Source: Betaproteobacteria bacterium HGW-Betaproteobacteria-9 (GTDB taxonomy: Bacteria; Pseudomonadota; Gammaproteobacteria; Burkholderiales; Burkholderiaceae_C). Taken from it: a DNA stretch of 64,000 nucleotides. Shown piece after piece: positions 57,224 to 64,000 of this stretch. The translations under genes and the position numbers were made by a program. Position 1 is the stretch's first letter, and every line of letters starts with the position of its first letter. The stretch covers positions 1 to 64,000 of the forward strand of contig PHCC01000021.1 of NCBI GenBank assembly GCA_002842215.1, written 5' to 3'. The notes beneath the pieces were generated by a model. It made no database searches. It saw only the letters and a list, made by a program, of their open reading frames with translations, and had not been told where the DNA came from.

Positions 57224-58549
57224 TCAGCGCTGGGGCATGTCCTTCGCGCCGTAGCCCAGGCTCACCGTTGCGTCGGCCGGGATCGGCGGCATGGTCGCGT
57301 CCCAGGCCAGCCACTGTTCGCGCAGGCGCGCCAGCCGCCCGGGCTCGCGCTTCGCCAGGTTGGCGCGCTCGCGGGCGTCGGTCGGGATGTTGAACAGGTA
57401 CTCGTGGCCGTCCACCATCAGATACTTCCAGTCGCCCTCGCGCAGCGCGCGCTGGCCGCGGTGGTTCATGCGCCAGTACATCGGCCGCTCGAAACGCTGC
57501 GCCGGATCGCGCAGCAGGGCTTCGAGCGACACGCCGTCGAGCGGGTAATCGGGGTGCGGCTGGCCACTACCGAGCGCGAGCATCGTCGTCGACCAGTCCA
57601 TCGTCATCGCGTGTTGCTCGCTCACGCTGCCGGCCGGGATCGCCGCCGGCCAGTGCGCGATCCAGGGCACGCGGATGCCGCCTTCCGTCAGGTCCATCTT
57701 GCCGCCCACCAGCGGCCAGTTGTCGCTGAAGCGCTCGCCGCCGTTGTCGCTGGTGAAGACGATCAGCGTGTTCTCCAGCAGGCCTTCTTCGCGCAGCGCG
57801 GCCGTGATCCAGCCGATGCCTTCGTCCATGTGGTGGATCATGCGGCGGTAGGCGTTCACGCTGCCGCCGTCCAGGTGGAACAGGTTGGCCGCCACCTCGG
57901 GCGCGACGTGTGCGTCGTCGCGAGTCTCCCAGGGCCAGTGCGGCGCGGTGTAGTGCAGGCTCAGGAAAAACGGCTTGCCGTTGCGGGCATCGGCCGCTCG
58001 GGCGTGCACGTGTTCCACCGCCTTGTTCGAGAACACGTCCGTCAGGTACCCGACCTCCTTGTGGGTGTCTTCGCCGATGTACAGGTCGTGGTCGCCGCTG
58101 CTGCTGCAGTGGGTGAAGTAGTCCACGCCGCCGGCCATGATGCCGAAGAATTCTTCGTAGCCCGAGCGCAGCGGGCCGAAGTGCGGCGGGTAGCCCAGGT
58201 GCCACTTGCCGATCAGCGCGGTGCGGTAGCCCGCGTCTTTCAGCAGCGCAGGCAGGGTGGGCATCTCGGGCGGCAGGCCCAACGTGGCGCTGCCCTTGCT
58301 GCGGCTGTTGATCGGCTCTTCCAGCGCGCCGCGCAGGCGGTACTGGTAGCGCATGGTGATCATGGCAAAGCGCGTGGGCGAACACACCGGCGAGTTGGCG
58401 TAACCCTCGGTCAGCTTCAGGCCACCGGCGGCCAGCGCGTCGATGTTCGGCGACACCGGGCCGTCCGGTCCTTCTCGGCCGCCGTAGCAGCCCAGGTCGG
58501 CGTAGCCCAGGTCGTCGCTGACGATGTAGATGATGTTGGGACGGCTCAT
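57224..58549 (-). CDS. Sulfatase (formylglycine-dependent)
   Basis: The 441-residue alkaline-phosphatase-fold sulfatase begins NIIYIVSDDLGYADLGCYGG, with metal ligands at residues 12-13. The modification motif Cys56-X-Pro-X-Arg is in SPVCSPTRFAMITMRYQ. It lacks a signal peptide, so it is cytoplasmic. The usual TGR after the motif is changed to TMR. It releases sulfate from an ester. It runs in the same direction as the two Bug receptors upstream, so a transported sulfated organic compound is a plausible substrate. Confidence 0.85.
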   Translation of the reverse strand: MSRPNIIYIVSDDLGYADLGCYGGREGPDGPVSPNIDALAAGGLKLTEGYANSPVCSPTRFAMITMRYQYRLRGALEEPINSRSKGSATLGLPPEMPTLPALLKDAGYRTALIGKWHLGYPPHFGPLRSGYEEFFGIMAGGVDYFTHCSSSGDHDLYIGEDTHKEVGYLTDVFSNKAVEHVHARAADARNGKPFFLSLHYTAPHWPWETRDDAHVAPEVAANLFHLDGGSVNAYRRMIHHMDEGIGWITAALREEGLLENTLIVFTSDNGGERFSDNWPLVGGKMDLTEGGIRVPWIAHWPAAIPAGSVSEQHAMTMDWSTTMLALGSGQPHPDYPLDGVSLEALLRDPAQRFERPMYWRMNHRGQRALREGDWKYLMVDGHEYLFNIPTDARERANLAKREPGRLARLREQWLAWDATMPPIPADATVSLGYGAKDMPQR

Positions 58550-58555
58550 GGGGGG

Positions 58556-59477
58556 TCAATTCGATGTGATGCCGGTGGCGCGCACCACCTGGCCGTAACG
58601 GGCCGACAGGTCGGCCAGGCGCTGGGCAGCGGCGGCGCCGGTCTGGCCTTCGTAGAACAGGTCCAGCTTGACCAGGCGCTCTTTCGCGTCGGGACGCTGC
58701 AGCGCATCGGTGATGCCCTTGGCCAGGGTCTGCACCACCGCGTCGGGCGTGGCCGCCGGCACCATCACCAGGTACAGCACCTCCTGCTCCAGGCTCTTGA
58801 GGCCCAGCTCGGCCACGGTGGGCAGTTGCGGCGCCAGCCGGGAACGCCGCGCGCTGGTGACGGCCAGCGCGGTGATCTTGCCGCTCTGCACGTGCGGCAG
58901 CATGCCCGGCGTGGCCAGGATGCCGCCGTCCACCTCGCCGCTCAGCACGGCCGTCCGCGGCGGCCAGGTGGCCCGGGCTGCCGTTGCCGGCCGAGCTGAA
59001 GTTCAGGCTCCTGGCGCGCCCCTGGCTCAGCAGGTCGCCAAAGCGCTTGATGCCGGTGCCCGGGTTCACGCCCAGCAGCAGGCCCGACGACGCCATGATC
59101 ACCACCGGCTTGAGGTCGGCGGGCTTGAACGGCATGGCCGGGTACAGGTGCGGGTTGATGGTGAAGGTGGTGTCGATGCCGAACAGCACCGTGTAGCCGT
59201 CGGCCGGGCTCTTGGCCACCTGGTCGGCGCCGATGTTGCCGGCCGCACCGGCCTTGTTCTCCACCACGAAGGGCTGCTTGAGCATTTCCTGCAGCGTGGC
59301 CGCCACCGAGCGCGCCAGGATGTCGGACGGACCACCGGGCGGGAAGTTGTTGATGAACTTCACTGGCTTGGCGGGGTAGGCGTCCTGCGCCTGCGCGGTG
59401 CCCAGGACCGCGCCCAGAGCGGCGCTCAGGGCCAGGGCGGCGAGGGTGGTGCGGCGTGTGGGGTTCGAAGTCTTCAT
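58556..59477 (-). pseudogene. Bug/TTT solute receptor, broken by an internal deletion with frameshift
   Basis: The N-terminal half starts at ATG 59477 with signal peptide and DAYPAKPVKFINNFPPGGPS, continuing to NFSSAGNGSPGHLAA near 58950. It then runs into a wrong frame. The C-terminal half reads normally in another frame (VLSGEVDGGILATPGMLPHV to VVRATGITSN). The roughly 20-30 residues normally between these parts, including the HVPYKG-type segment, are missing. A small deletion explains both facts, unless the base sequence has an error. The neighbour at 59486 is intact. Confidence 0.8.
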
Positions 59478-59485
59478 GGGAACGT

Positions 59486-60454
59486 TCAGTCCAGTTGGAT
59501 GCCGGTGGCCTTGATCGGGCCGGCCCAGCGTTGCAGATCGGTTTTCTGGGCAGCGGCCAGCTCGGCCGGCGTGGAGCCCACCGGTTCGTAGCCCTGTTCC
59601 AGCAGCCTGGTTTTCAGCGCGGGCGTGCGCACGGCTTTGGCCACGGCGGCGCTCAGCATGTCGCGCACCTCGGGCTTCAGTCCGGCCGGTCCGTACATGG
59701 CGAACCAGGCGGTGGCTTCCATGTCCACGCCCTGTTCCTTGAGCGTGGGCACCTCGGGCACCTGCGGGTCGCGCTGGGTGCCGGTCACGCCGATGATGCG
59801 CACCTTGCCTGCGCGGTGCAGCTCGGCGGTTTCGGTCACCACGTCGAACTTGTAGTCGATGTGGCCGCCCAGCAGCGCGGTGTTGGCGGGGCCACCGCCC
59901 TGGAACGGCACGTGCGTCAGCTCGGCGCCCGCCTTCTGGCCGAACATCACGCCCATGAAGTGCGGCAGCGTGCCCTGGCCGGGTGTGCCGTAGGTGCTTT
60001 TGCCCGGCGCTGCCTTGGCCTTGGCCAGCATCTCGGCCACGTTCTTGACGCCCGCCGCCGGACCGGCCACCACGCTGAACTGGAAGTGCGCCAGCAGCGA
60101 GATCGGCGTGAAGTCCGTCACCGCGTCGTAGTCCAGCTTTTTGTAGACATGCGGGAACAGCACCATCGGCCCGCTGGGCAGCAGCACCACGGTCTGGCCG
60201 TCGGCCGGCGCGCGCTTGACGTGGCCAAGCGCGATGCGCCCGCCCGCGCCGGGTTTGTTCTCCACGATCACCGAAGAGAAGTCGTTCTTCAGCCCCTCGG
60301 CCAGCAGCCGCGCCAGCAGGTCGGCCGAACCGCCGGGCGGGAAGCCCACCACGATCTTCAACGGCTGCGCCGGGGTCTGTGCGAGGGCAGGGAGGGCCAA
60401 AGCGGCCATGGCGGCGAGGGCCAGTGCGCTGGCGGTGAACTTGCGTCGTTGCAT
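59486..60454 (-). CDS. Bug/TTT periplasmic solute receptor
   Basis: The 322-residue receptor has a signal peptide (RRKFTASALALAAMAALALP). Family features are PLKIVVGFPPGGSADLLARL, NKPGAGGRIALGHVKRAPAD, STYGTPGQGTLPHFMGVMFG and HVPFQGGGPANTALLGGHID. It lies in a cluster with the sulfatase and is divergent from the MarR regulator, which likely controls it. GGAGA precedes the ATG at 60454. Confidence 0.85.
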   Translation of the reverse strand: MQRRKFTASALALAAMAALALPALAQTPAQPLKIVVGFPPGGSADLLARLLAEGLKNDFSSVIVENKPGAGGRIALGHVKRAPADGQTVVLLPSGPMVLFPHVYKKLDYDAVTDFTPISLLAHFQFSVVAGPAAGVKNVAEMLAKAKAAPGKSTYGTPGQGTLPHFMGVMFGQKAGAELTHVPFQGGGPANTALLGGHIDYKFDVVTETAELHRAGKVRIIGVTGTQRDPQVPEVPTLKEQGVDMEATAWFAMYGPAGLKPEVRDMLSAAVAKAVRTPALKTRLLEQGYEPVGSTPAELAAAQKTDLQRWAGPIKATGIQLD

Positions 60455-60574
60455 GCTTGTCTCCTGATTGATGTGCATCAAACGGGTGTTTCCCCGCTGC
60501 AAGGCGAGATGCTAGGCATTCACAATCAATTGCAGAAATCAATCGTTCCCGGTGTTTTCCCTGAGACCCTCCGC

Positions 60575-61072
60575 ATGCCCGACCTCCACCGCCTGGACGA
60601 CCCGCGCCAGCAGGACGACCTGCTGCTCTACCGCCTCTACCGCATCCACGCCACGGCCGGGCCGCTGGTGGTGCGCATGTGCGAACGCGAGTTCGGCATC
60701 ACCCGGCGCGAATGGCGCGTGTTGTCGTGCCTGGCCGATGTGGAAGGCGTGCAGTCCTCCGAGCTGGCCGAGCGCGCCATGCTCGACCGCGCGCGCACCT
60801 CGCGCGCCATCACCAGCCTGACCGACAAGGGCCTGGTGAGGCGCGAGCCCAAACCCTCGGACCGGCGCGAGGTGCACGTGTACCTGACCGACGAGGGACG
60901 GCGCGTGTACGCCGAGGTGTTTCCGCGCATCGCTGCCATCCAGCGCGAGCTGCTTGCGCCGTTTTCTGCCGCGCAGCGCGCGCAGTTCAGTGAACTGATG
61001 GACCTGCTGCAGGCCCAGGCCCGCCGCCTGAACCCCGGGGGCCCGCTGCTGCCGCCGCTGGAAGACGCGTAG
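60575..61072 (+). CDS. MarR-family transcriptional regulator
   Basis: The 165-residue regulator has a winged helix (FGITRREWRVLSCLADVEGV, SSELAERAMLDRARTSRAIT, SLTDKGLVRREPKPSDRREV) and long dimer helices. It is divergent from the Bug receptor-sulfatase genes, with a 120-bp gap, and should repress them until a ligand is bound. The ATG at 60575 follows no strong ribosome site; no better start is seen. Confidence 0.85.
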   Translation: MPDLHRLDDPRQQDDLLLYRLYRIHATAGPLVVRMCEREFGITRREWRVLSCLADVEGVQSSELAERAMLDRARTSRAITSLTDKGLVRREPKPSDRREVHVYLTDEGRRVYAEVFPRIAAIQRELLAPFSAAQRAQFSELMDLLQAQARRLNPGGPLLPPLEDA

Positions 61073-61084
61073 CAGGACGCCGGT

Positions 61085-61675
61085 TCAGGGTGTCTGACGC
61101 AAGGCGGTTTCGATCGCCGACGTCAGGACCTCGCTGCCCGGCTCGACCGCGCTCTGGAAACTGCTCACCGCCTTGCCGTCGCGCGCAATCAGGTATTTGT
61201 GGAAATTCCACTGCGGCGCTGCCTTCGTGGCCTGGAACAGCTGGGTGTAGAAGGCGTTGCGCTGCGCGCCCACCACGGCGGTCTTGCTGAACATCGGAAA
61301 CCTCACGCCGTAGGTGTTGAAACACAGGTCGGCGATGGCCTTGGCGTTGCCCGGCTCCTGTTGCCCGAAGTCGTTGGCCGGGAAACCGAGGATCACCAGG
61401 CCCCGTTTTTCGTACTTCGCGTGCAGCGCTTCCAGCCCCTCGTACTGGCGGGTGAAGCCGCAATAACTTGCGGTGTTCACCACCAGCAGCACCTTGCCCG
61501 CGTACTGGCACAGGTTTTGGGGTGCCTCGTCCTGCAGGCGCGGGAAGCTGTGCGAGAGCAGGGCGGGGCAGGCACCAGGCGTTTTGCCGGACTGGGCCGA
61601 TGCGGTCAGCGGCACGAGCACCGTGAACAGGCCAGACAGGACACCCCGGGTGAGACAAAGGCGTGTGCGGTTCAT
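61085..61675 (-). CDS. Glutathione peroxidase-family protein, exported
   Basis: The 196-residue protein has a signal peptide ending near PLTASAQ. The thioredoxin-like fold has the catalytic Cys72 in VVNTASYCGFTRQYEGLEAL, the glutamine in LGFPANDFGQQEPGNAKAIA and the tryptophan/asparagine in APQWNFHKYLI. These complete the peroxidase tetrad of the family. It reduces peroxides in the periplasm with thiol partners. It ends 12 bp from the convergent MarR gene. Confidence 0.88.
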   Translation of the reverse strand: MNRTRLCLTRGVLSGLFTVLVPLTASAQSGKTPGACPALLSHSFPRLQDEAPQNLCQYAGKVLLVVNTASYCGFTRQYEGLEALHAKYEKRGLVILGFPANDFGQQEPGNAKAIADLCFNTYGVRFPMFSKTAVVGAQRNAFYTQLFQATKAAPQWNFHKYLIARDGKAVSSFQSAVEPGSEVLTSAIETALRQTP

Positions 61676-61720
61676 CGCGCCATTGTCAGAGCACCGGCAT
61701 TTCCATGCCGCGCCAGGGGT

Positions 61721-62683
61721 TCAGCCCTGCGCCGATTCGTAGACCAGCACCGCCGCGGCCAGGTCTTCCAGCGCCGTGCCGACCGACTTGAACACCGTGC
61801 GCTCCTGCTCGGTCTTGCGGCCGGTGGCCACGCCCTTGGACAGCGTGGTCAATGTGCCGCGCACATCGTCGGCACGCAGCACACCGTGCTGCATCGGCAC
61901 CAGCAGGTCGCCGCTTTTCTGCAGCGCCTCGTCGGTGTCGACGAACACGCGGGCGTCCTCGAAGCAGGCGTCGTCGGCCTCGCGCATGGCGGGCGTGAAG
62001 CTGCCGATCAGGTCCAGGTGCGAGCCCGGTGCGAGCCAGGCGCCGCGCACCAGCGGCTCGGTGGACAGCGTCGCGCAGCTCACGATGTCGGCCTCGCCGC
62101 AGGCGGCGGCCAGGTCGGTGCAGGCAAAGGCCGGCAGACCCGCCTCGCGCACCCGCGCGGCCATGGCCTGTGCCTCGGCGGGGCGGCGCGCCCACACCGT
62201 CACACGTTCGATCGGGCGCACCGCGCGGTAGGCGGCGGGCAGCAACTGCGCCACCCGGCCCGCGCCCACCACCAGCAGGTGCTTGGCGTCCGTGCGCGCC
62301 AGGTAAGACGCCGCCAGCGCCGAAGCCGCCGCCGTGCGGCGCTGCGTGATCTCGTCGCCGTCCACCTGCGCCAGCGGCACACCGGTGCGTGCGTCGAACA
62401 GCAGGTAGCTGCTGTGCAGGCCGGGCAGGCCGCGTTTGGCGTTGCCGGGTGCGATGTTGACGATCTTCACGCCGTAGTACTTGCCGGGCAGCCAGGCCGG
62501 CATGATCAGCGAGGTCATGCGTCGGCTGGCGAGGTCGCCCGCACCTTCACCGGCCGGGCTGGTGATCTCGTGCACATGGCGGGGTGGCACCTCGCTGCCG
62601 CCCGCGAAGCGCTCGCGCAGCGTGGCGATCAGGCGGTCAAAGGGCAGGGCCGCGCGCGTGGTTCTGGAATCAAAGAATTGCAT
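61721..62683 (-). CDS. Ornithine cyclodeaminase/mu-crystallin family enzyme
   Basis: The 320-residue protein has an N-terminal dimer part with ITSPAGEGAGDLASRRMTSL and KIVNIAPGNAKRGLPGLHSS. The Rossmann domain has HLLVVGAGRVAQLLPAAYRA and VTVWARRPAEAQAMAAR, then LIGSFTPAMREADDACFEDA. The family includes ornithine cyclodeaminase, delta-1-pyrroline-2-carboxylate reductase and ketimine reductase; the last two are common in soil proteobacteria. The exact activity is open. The start ATG at 62683 is preferred to one at 62716. Confidence 0.8.
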   Translation of the reverse strand: MQFFDSRTTRAALPFDRLIATLRERFAGGSEVPPRHVHEITSPAGEGAGDLASRRMTSLIMPAWLPGKYYGVKIVNIAPGNAKRGLPGLHSSYLLFDARTGVPLAQVDGDEITQRRTAAASALAASYLARTDAKHLLVVGAGRVAQLLPAAYRAVRPIERVTVWARRPAEAQAMAARVREAGLPAFACTDLAAACGEADIVSCATLSTEPLVRGAWLAPGSHLDLIGSFTPAMREADDACFEDARVFVDTDEALQKSGDLLVPMQHGVLRADDVRGTLTTLSKGVATGRKTEQERTVFKSVGTALEDLAAAVLVYESAQG

Positions 62684-62736
62684 GCTGCGATGGTAGCGCC
62701 CGGCCGTGTCACCCATCGGCGCCCGCGGCGCGCTGG

Positions 62737-63129
62737 TCAGGCGCGCACGACCCGGCCCGTGTGATGGGCAACGGCCGCCGCCGCCACCCAGAAGCCCAGG
62801 CGCAGCGCCAGCGCGCCCACGGTGCGGGGTTCAAAGGCGCCGCCTCCCAGCACATGCACGGCAAACGCCGCCGCCACCAGCGCGGTGGCCAGCGCCAGCG
62901 CCGTGGCCAGGTGGCGCGCCCAGGGCTTGCCGAGCCAGAGGCCCAGGCCAGCCGCCACGTAGGCAAAGCCGGCCAGGAAGTTGAACCACAGCACGAAGCC
63001 CACGGCGTTGCCCACCGCCGCACGCGCCGCCGCGTCGCCAAACAGCGCCCGGGCGCCGCTGAAGACGGTGAGGGCCCCGAACACCACGGCCGCGACGGCC
63101 ATCGGTTTGAGCAGGCGGGTCGTGTTCAT
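62737..63129 (-). CDS. Small integral membrane protein, unknown
   Basis: The 130-residue protein has four hydrophobic stretches (AVAAVVFGALTVFSGARALF, GFVLWFNFLAGFAYVAAGLG, LATALALATALVAAAFAVHV, LALRLGFWVAAAAVAHHTGR). It resembles small DoxX-like or DUF-type membrane proteins but has no diagnostic motif. It runs in the same direction as the ABC genes upstream, 43 bp after them, and may be co-transcribed. Confidence 0.6.
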   Translation of the reverse strand: MNTTRLLKPMAVAAVVFGALTVFSGARALFGDAAARAAVGNAVGFVLWFNFLAGFAYVAAGLGLWLGKPWARHLATALALATALVAAAFAVHVLGGGAFEPRTVGALALRLGFWVAAAAVAHHTGRVVRA

Positions 63130-63172
63130 GAAGATCTCCGGTGAGCAGCTCTCAACCCGCGGCCGCGGGGGG

Positions 63173-63901
63173 TTATTCCAGCGCCCGGCCTTCGCCGGCT
63201 TCTTCCACCGTCTGGCCGTCGCGGATGTGGTAAATCCGCTTGAAGGTCGGGATGATCTTTTCGTCGTGCGTCACCACGATGATCGCCGTGTGCGCTTGCA
63301 GCGCCATCTGATTGAGGATGCGCATCACGCCCAGCGCGCGTTCGCTGTCCAGCGGCGCGGTGGGCTCGTCGGCCAGGATCACGGGCGGTTTGTTCGCCAG
63401 CGCGCGGGCGATGGACACGCGCTGCTGCTCACCGCCCGAGAGCTGCGAGGGCTCGGCCCTGGCGCGGTGCTGCACGTCCAGAGCGGTCAGCAGTTCCAGC
63501 GCACGCTCGCGCGCCTTCGGATTCGGCAGGCCGGCCAGCATGGGCAGCAGCGCCACGTTGTCGGTCACGTCCAGGAAGGGAATCAGGTACGGCGCCTGGA
63601 ACACGAAGCCGATGCGGTCGCGCCGCAGCGCGCGCAGGTCTTTCACTTTCCAGCCGTTGTCGTAGATCACCTCGTTGCCCAGCGTCATCTTGCCGCTGGT
63701 GGGTTCGATGATCGCGCCCAGGCATTTGAGCAGCGTGCTTTTGCCCGAGCCCGAGGGCCCGACCAGGCCCACCACCTCGCCGGGCGCCACCTGCATGTTC
63801 ACGTGTTTCAGCGCTTCCACGGCCGTGTCGCCGTGGCCGTAGACCTTGCGCAGGCCTTCGATCAGGATGCCGCCTGGGGTGGGGTTGTTCATGGTGTTCA
63901 T
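63173..63901 (-). CDS. ABC transporter ATP-binding protein (MacB/LolD-like)
   Basis: The 242-residue ATPase has Walker A GLVGPSGSGKSTLLKCLGAI, signature QLSGGEQQRVSIARALAN, Walker B VILADEPTAPLDSERALGVM and the H-loop in TAIIVVTHDEKI. It belongs to the MacB/LolD group that powers FtsX-type permeases for lipoprotein, antibiotic or peptide export. The ATG at 63901 overlaps the stop of the permease gene. Confidence 0.9.
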   Translation of the reverse strand: MNTMNNPTPGGILIEGLRKVYGHGDTAVEALKHVNMQVAPGEVVGLVGPSGSGKSTLLKCLGAIIEPTSGKMTLGNEVIYDNGWKVKDLRALRRDRIGFVFQAPYLIPFLDVTDNVALLPMLAGLPNPKARERALELLTALDVQHRARAEPSQLSGGEQQRVSIARALANKPPVILADEPTAPLDSERALGVMRILNQMALQAHTAIIVVTHDEKIIPTFKRIYHIRDGQTVEEAGEGRALE

Positions 63902-64000
63902 CCGATCGCTGCGCCGGGGTCGACCTTGAGCGCCACGCGGATCGCCAGCGTGCTGGCCAGCGCGCAGATGATCAGGGTGACGACCAGGCCGGTCACCGCG
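63898..64000 (-). CDS. ABC transporter permease, C-terminal end (partial)
   Basis: The last 33 residues or so are in the window, reading TGLVVTLIICALASTLAIRV and ending ALKVDPGAAIG before TGA at 63900-63898. A terminal membrane helix followed by R-ALK-DP-x-AIG is the usual end of FtsX/MacB-like permeases. The rest lies beyond the window edge. Confidence 0.75.
   Translation of the reverse strand, partial: AVTGLVVTLIICALASTLAIRVALKVDPGAAIG

Noticed and set aside
57567..60542. 991-residue minus-strand open frame spanning three genes
   Set aside because: It runs out of frame through the sulfatase and a receptor; only the N-terminal half of the broken Bug receptor is real coding sequence in this frame.

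Overview
The window is high-GC DNA from a chemotroph that most resembles a betaproteobacterium of the Burkholderiales, probably Comamonadaceae. This is inferred from many Bug/TTT solute receptors, LysR/MarR/CaiB-rich catabolic clusters, and a GC-rich intergenic repeat (cores such as CCCCCTCGGGGGG) of the kind common in that family. No rRNA gene, intact tRNA or CRISPR array is present.

Left part, 1-22.6 kb: an accessory, probably acquired, catabolic region. It opens with the end of a 4-hydroxy-2-oxovalerate aldolase and a quinone-reductase-like MDR protein. A decayed SDR gene, a broken IS3 orfA and fumarylacetoacetase follow. Next is an eight-gene aromatic-degradation operon (3739-10356): a two-component flavin monooxygenase, a Bug receptor, a bicupin, an HpaI-type aldolase, LigA and LigB extradiol dioxygenase subunits, a RidA protein and a flavin reductase-MarR fusion, with a LysR regulator after it. 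From 11.5 to 20.1 kb lies a CoA-thioester/acid module (racemase-like CaiB, enolase-superfamily enzyme, aldehyde dehydrogenase, acyl-CoA dehydrogenase, CaiB transferase, TetR regulator, TRAP receptor). Three copies of one ATCAACC palindrome sit at its promoters. The region ends with a transposase remnant, a hipBA toxin-antitoxin pair with three operator copies, and a 3'-terminal fragment of a tRNA-Arg(CCG) gene that looks like an attachment-site scar.

Middle, 22.7-35.3 kb: an exonuclease, SulP permease, CMD-Rieske fusion and tandem UspA protein lead into sulfite handling. This comprises a TauE/SafE exporter, the membrane sulfite dehydrogenase SoeABC, and a divergent NarX/NarL-like two-component system whose soluble kinase has a four-cysteine GAF domain.

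Right-centre, 35.4-57.2 kb: a complete oxidative (reverse) dissimilatory sulfite reductase operon on the minus strand, dsrABEFHCMKLJOPN, then a cysteine-less dsrC paralogue, dsrR and a sirohaem methyltransferase. Diverging from dsrA is a nine-gene plus-strand operon (49433-54947) that I regard as the least described part. It encodes an orphan Cas6/Cmx6-like RAMP protein, a second cysteine-less DsrC, a TauD-like dioxygenase, an HTH-ferredoxin-reductase fusion, an S24-like protein lacking the catalytic lysine, and four unknown proteins. A tusA-dsrE2-yeeE operon faces it. soeA, dsrA (with its divergent partner) and tusA share one 40-bp promoter architecture: an ACCCA(G/T)ATGGGT-like palindrome exactly 24 nt from a GGnnATAG -10 element. 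At dsrA the palindrome is flanked symmetrically by two such -10 boxes. I propose a sulfur-oxidation regulon, with the adjacent NarL-type regulator as candidate activator.

Right end, 57.2-64 kb: a sulfatase, one broken and one intact Bug receptor, a MarR regulator, a glutathione peroxidase, an ornithine-cyclodeaminase-family enzyme, a small membrane protein and an ABC exporter cut by the window edge.
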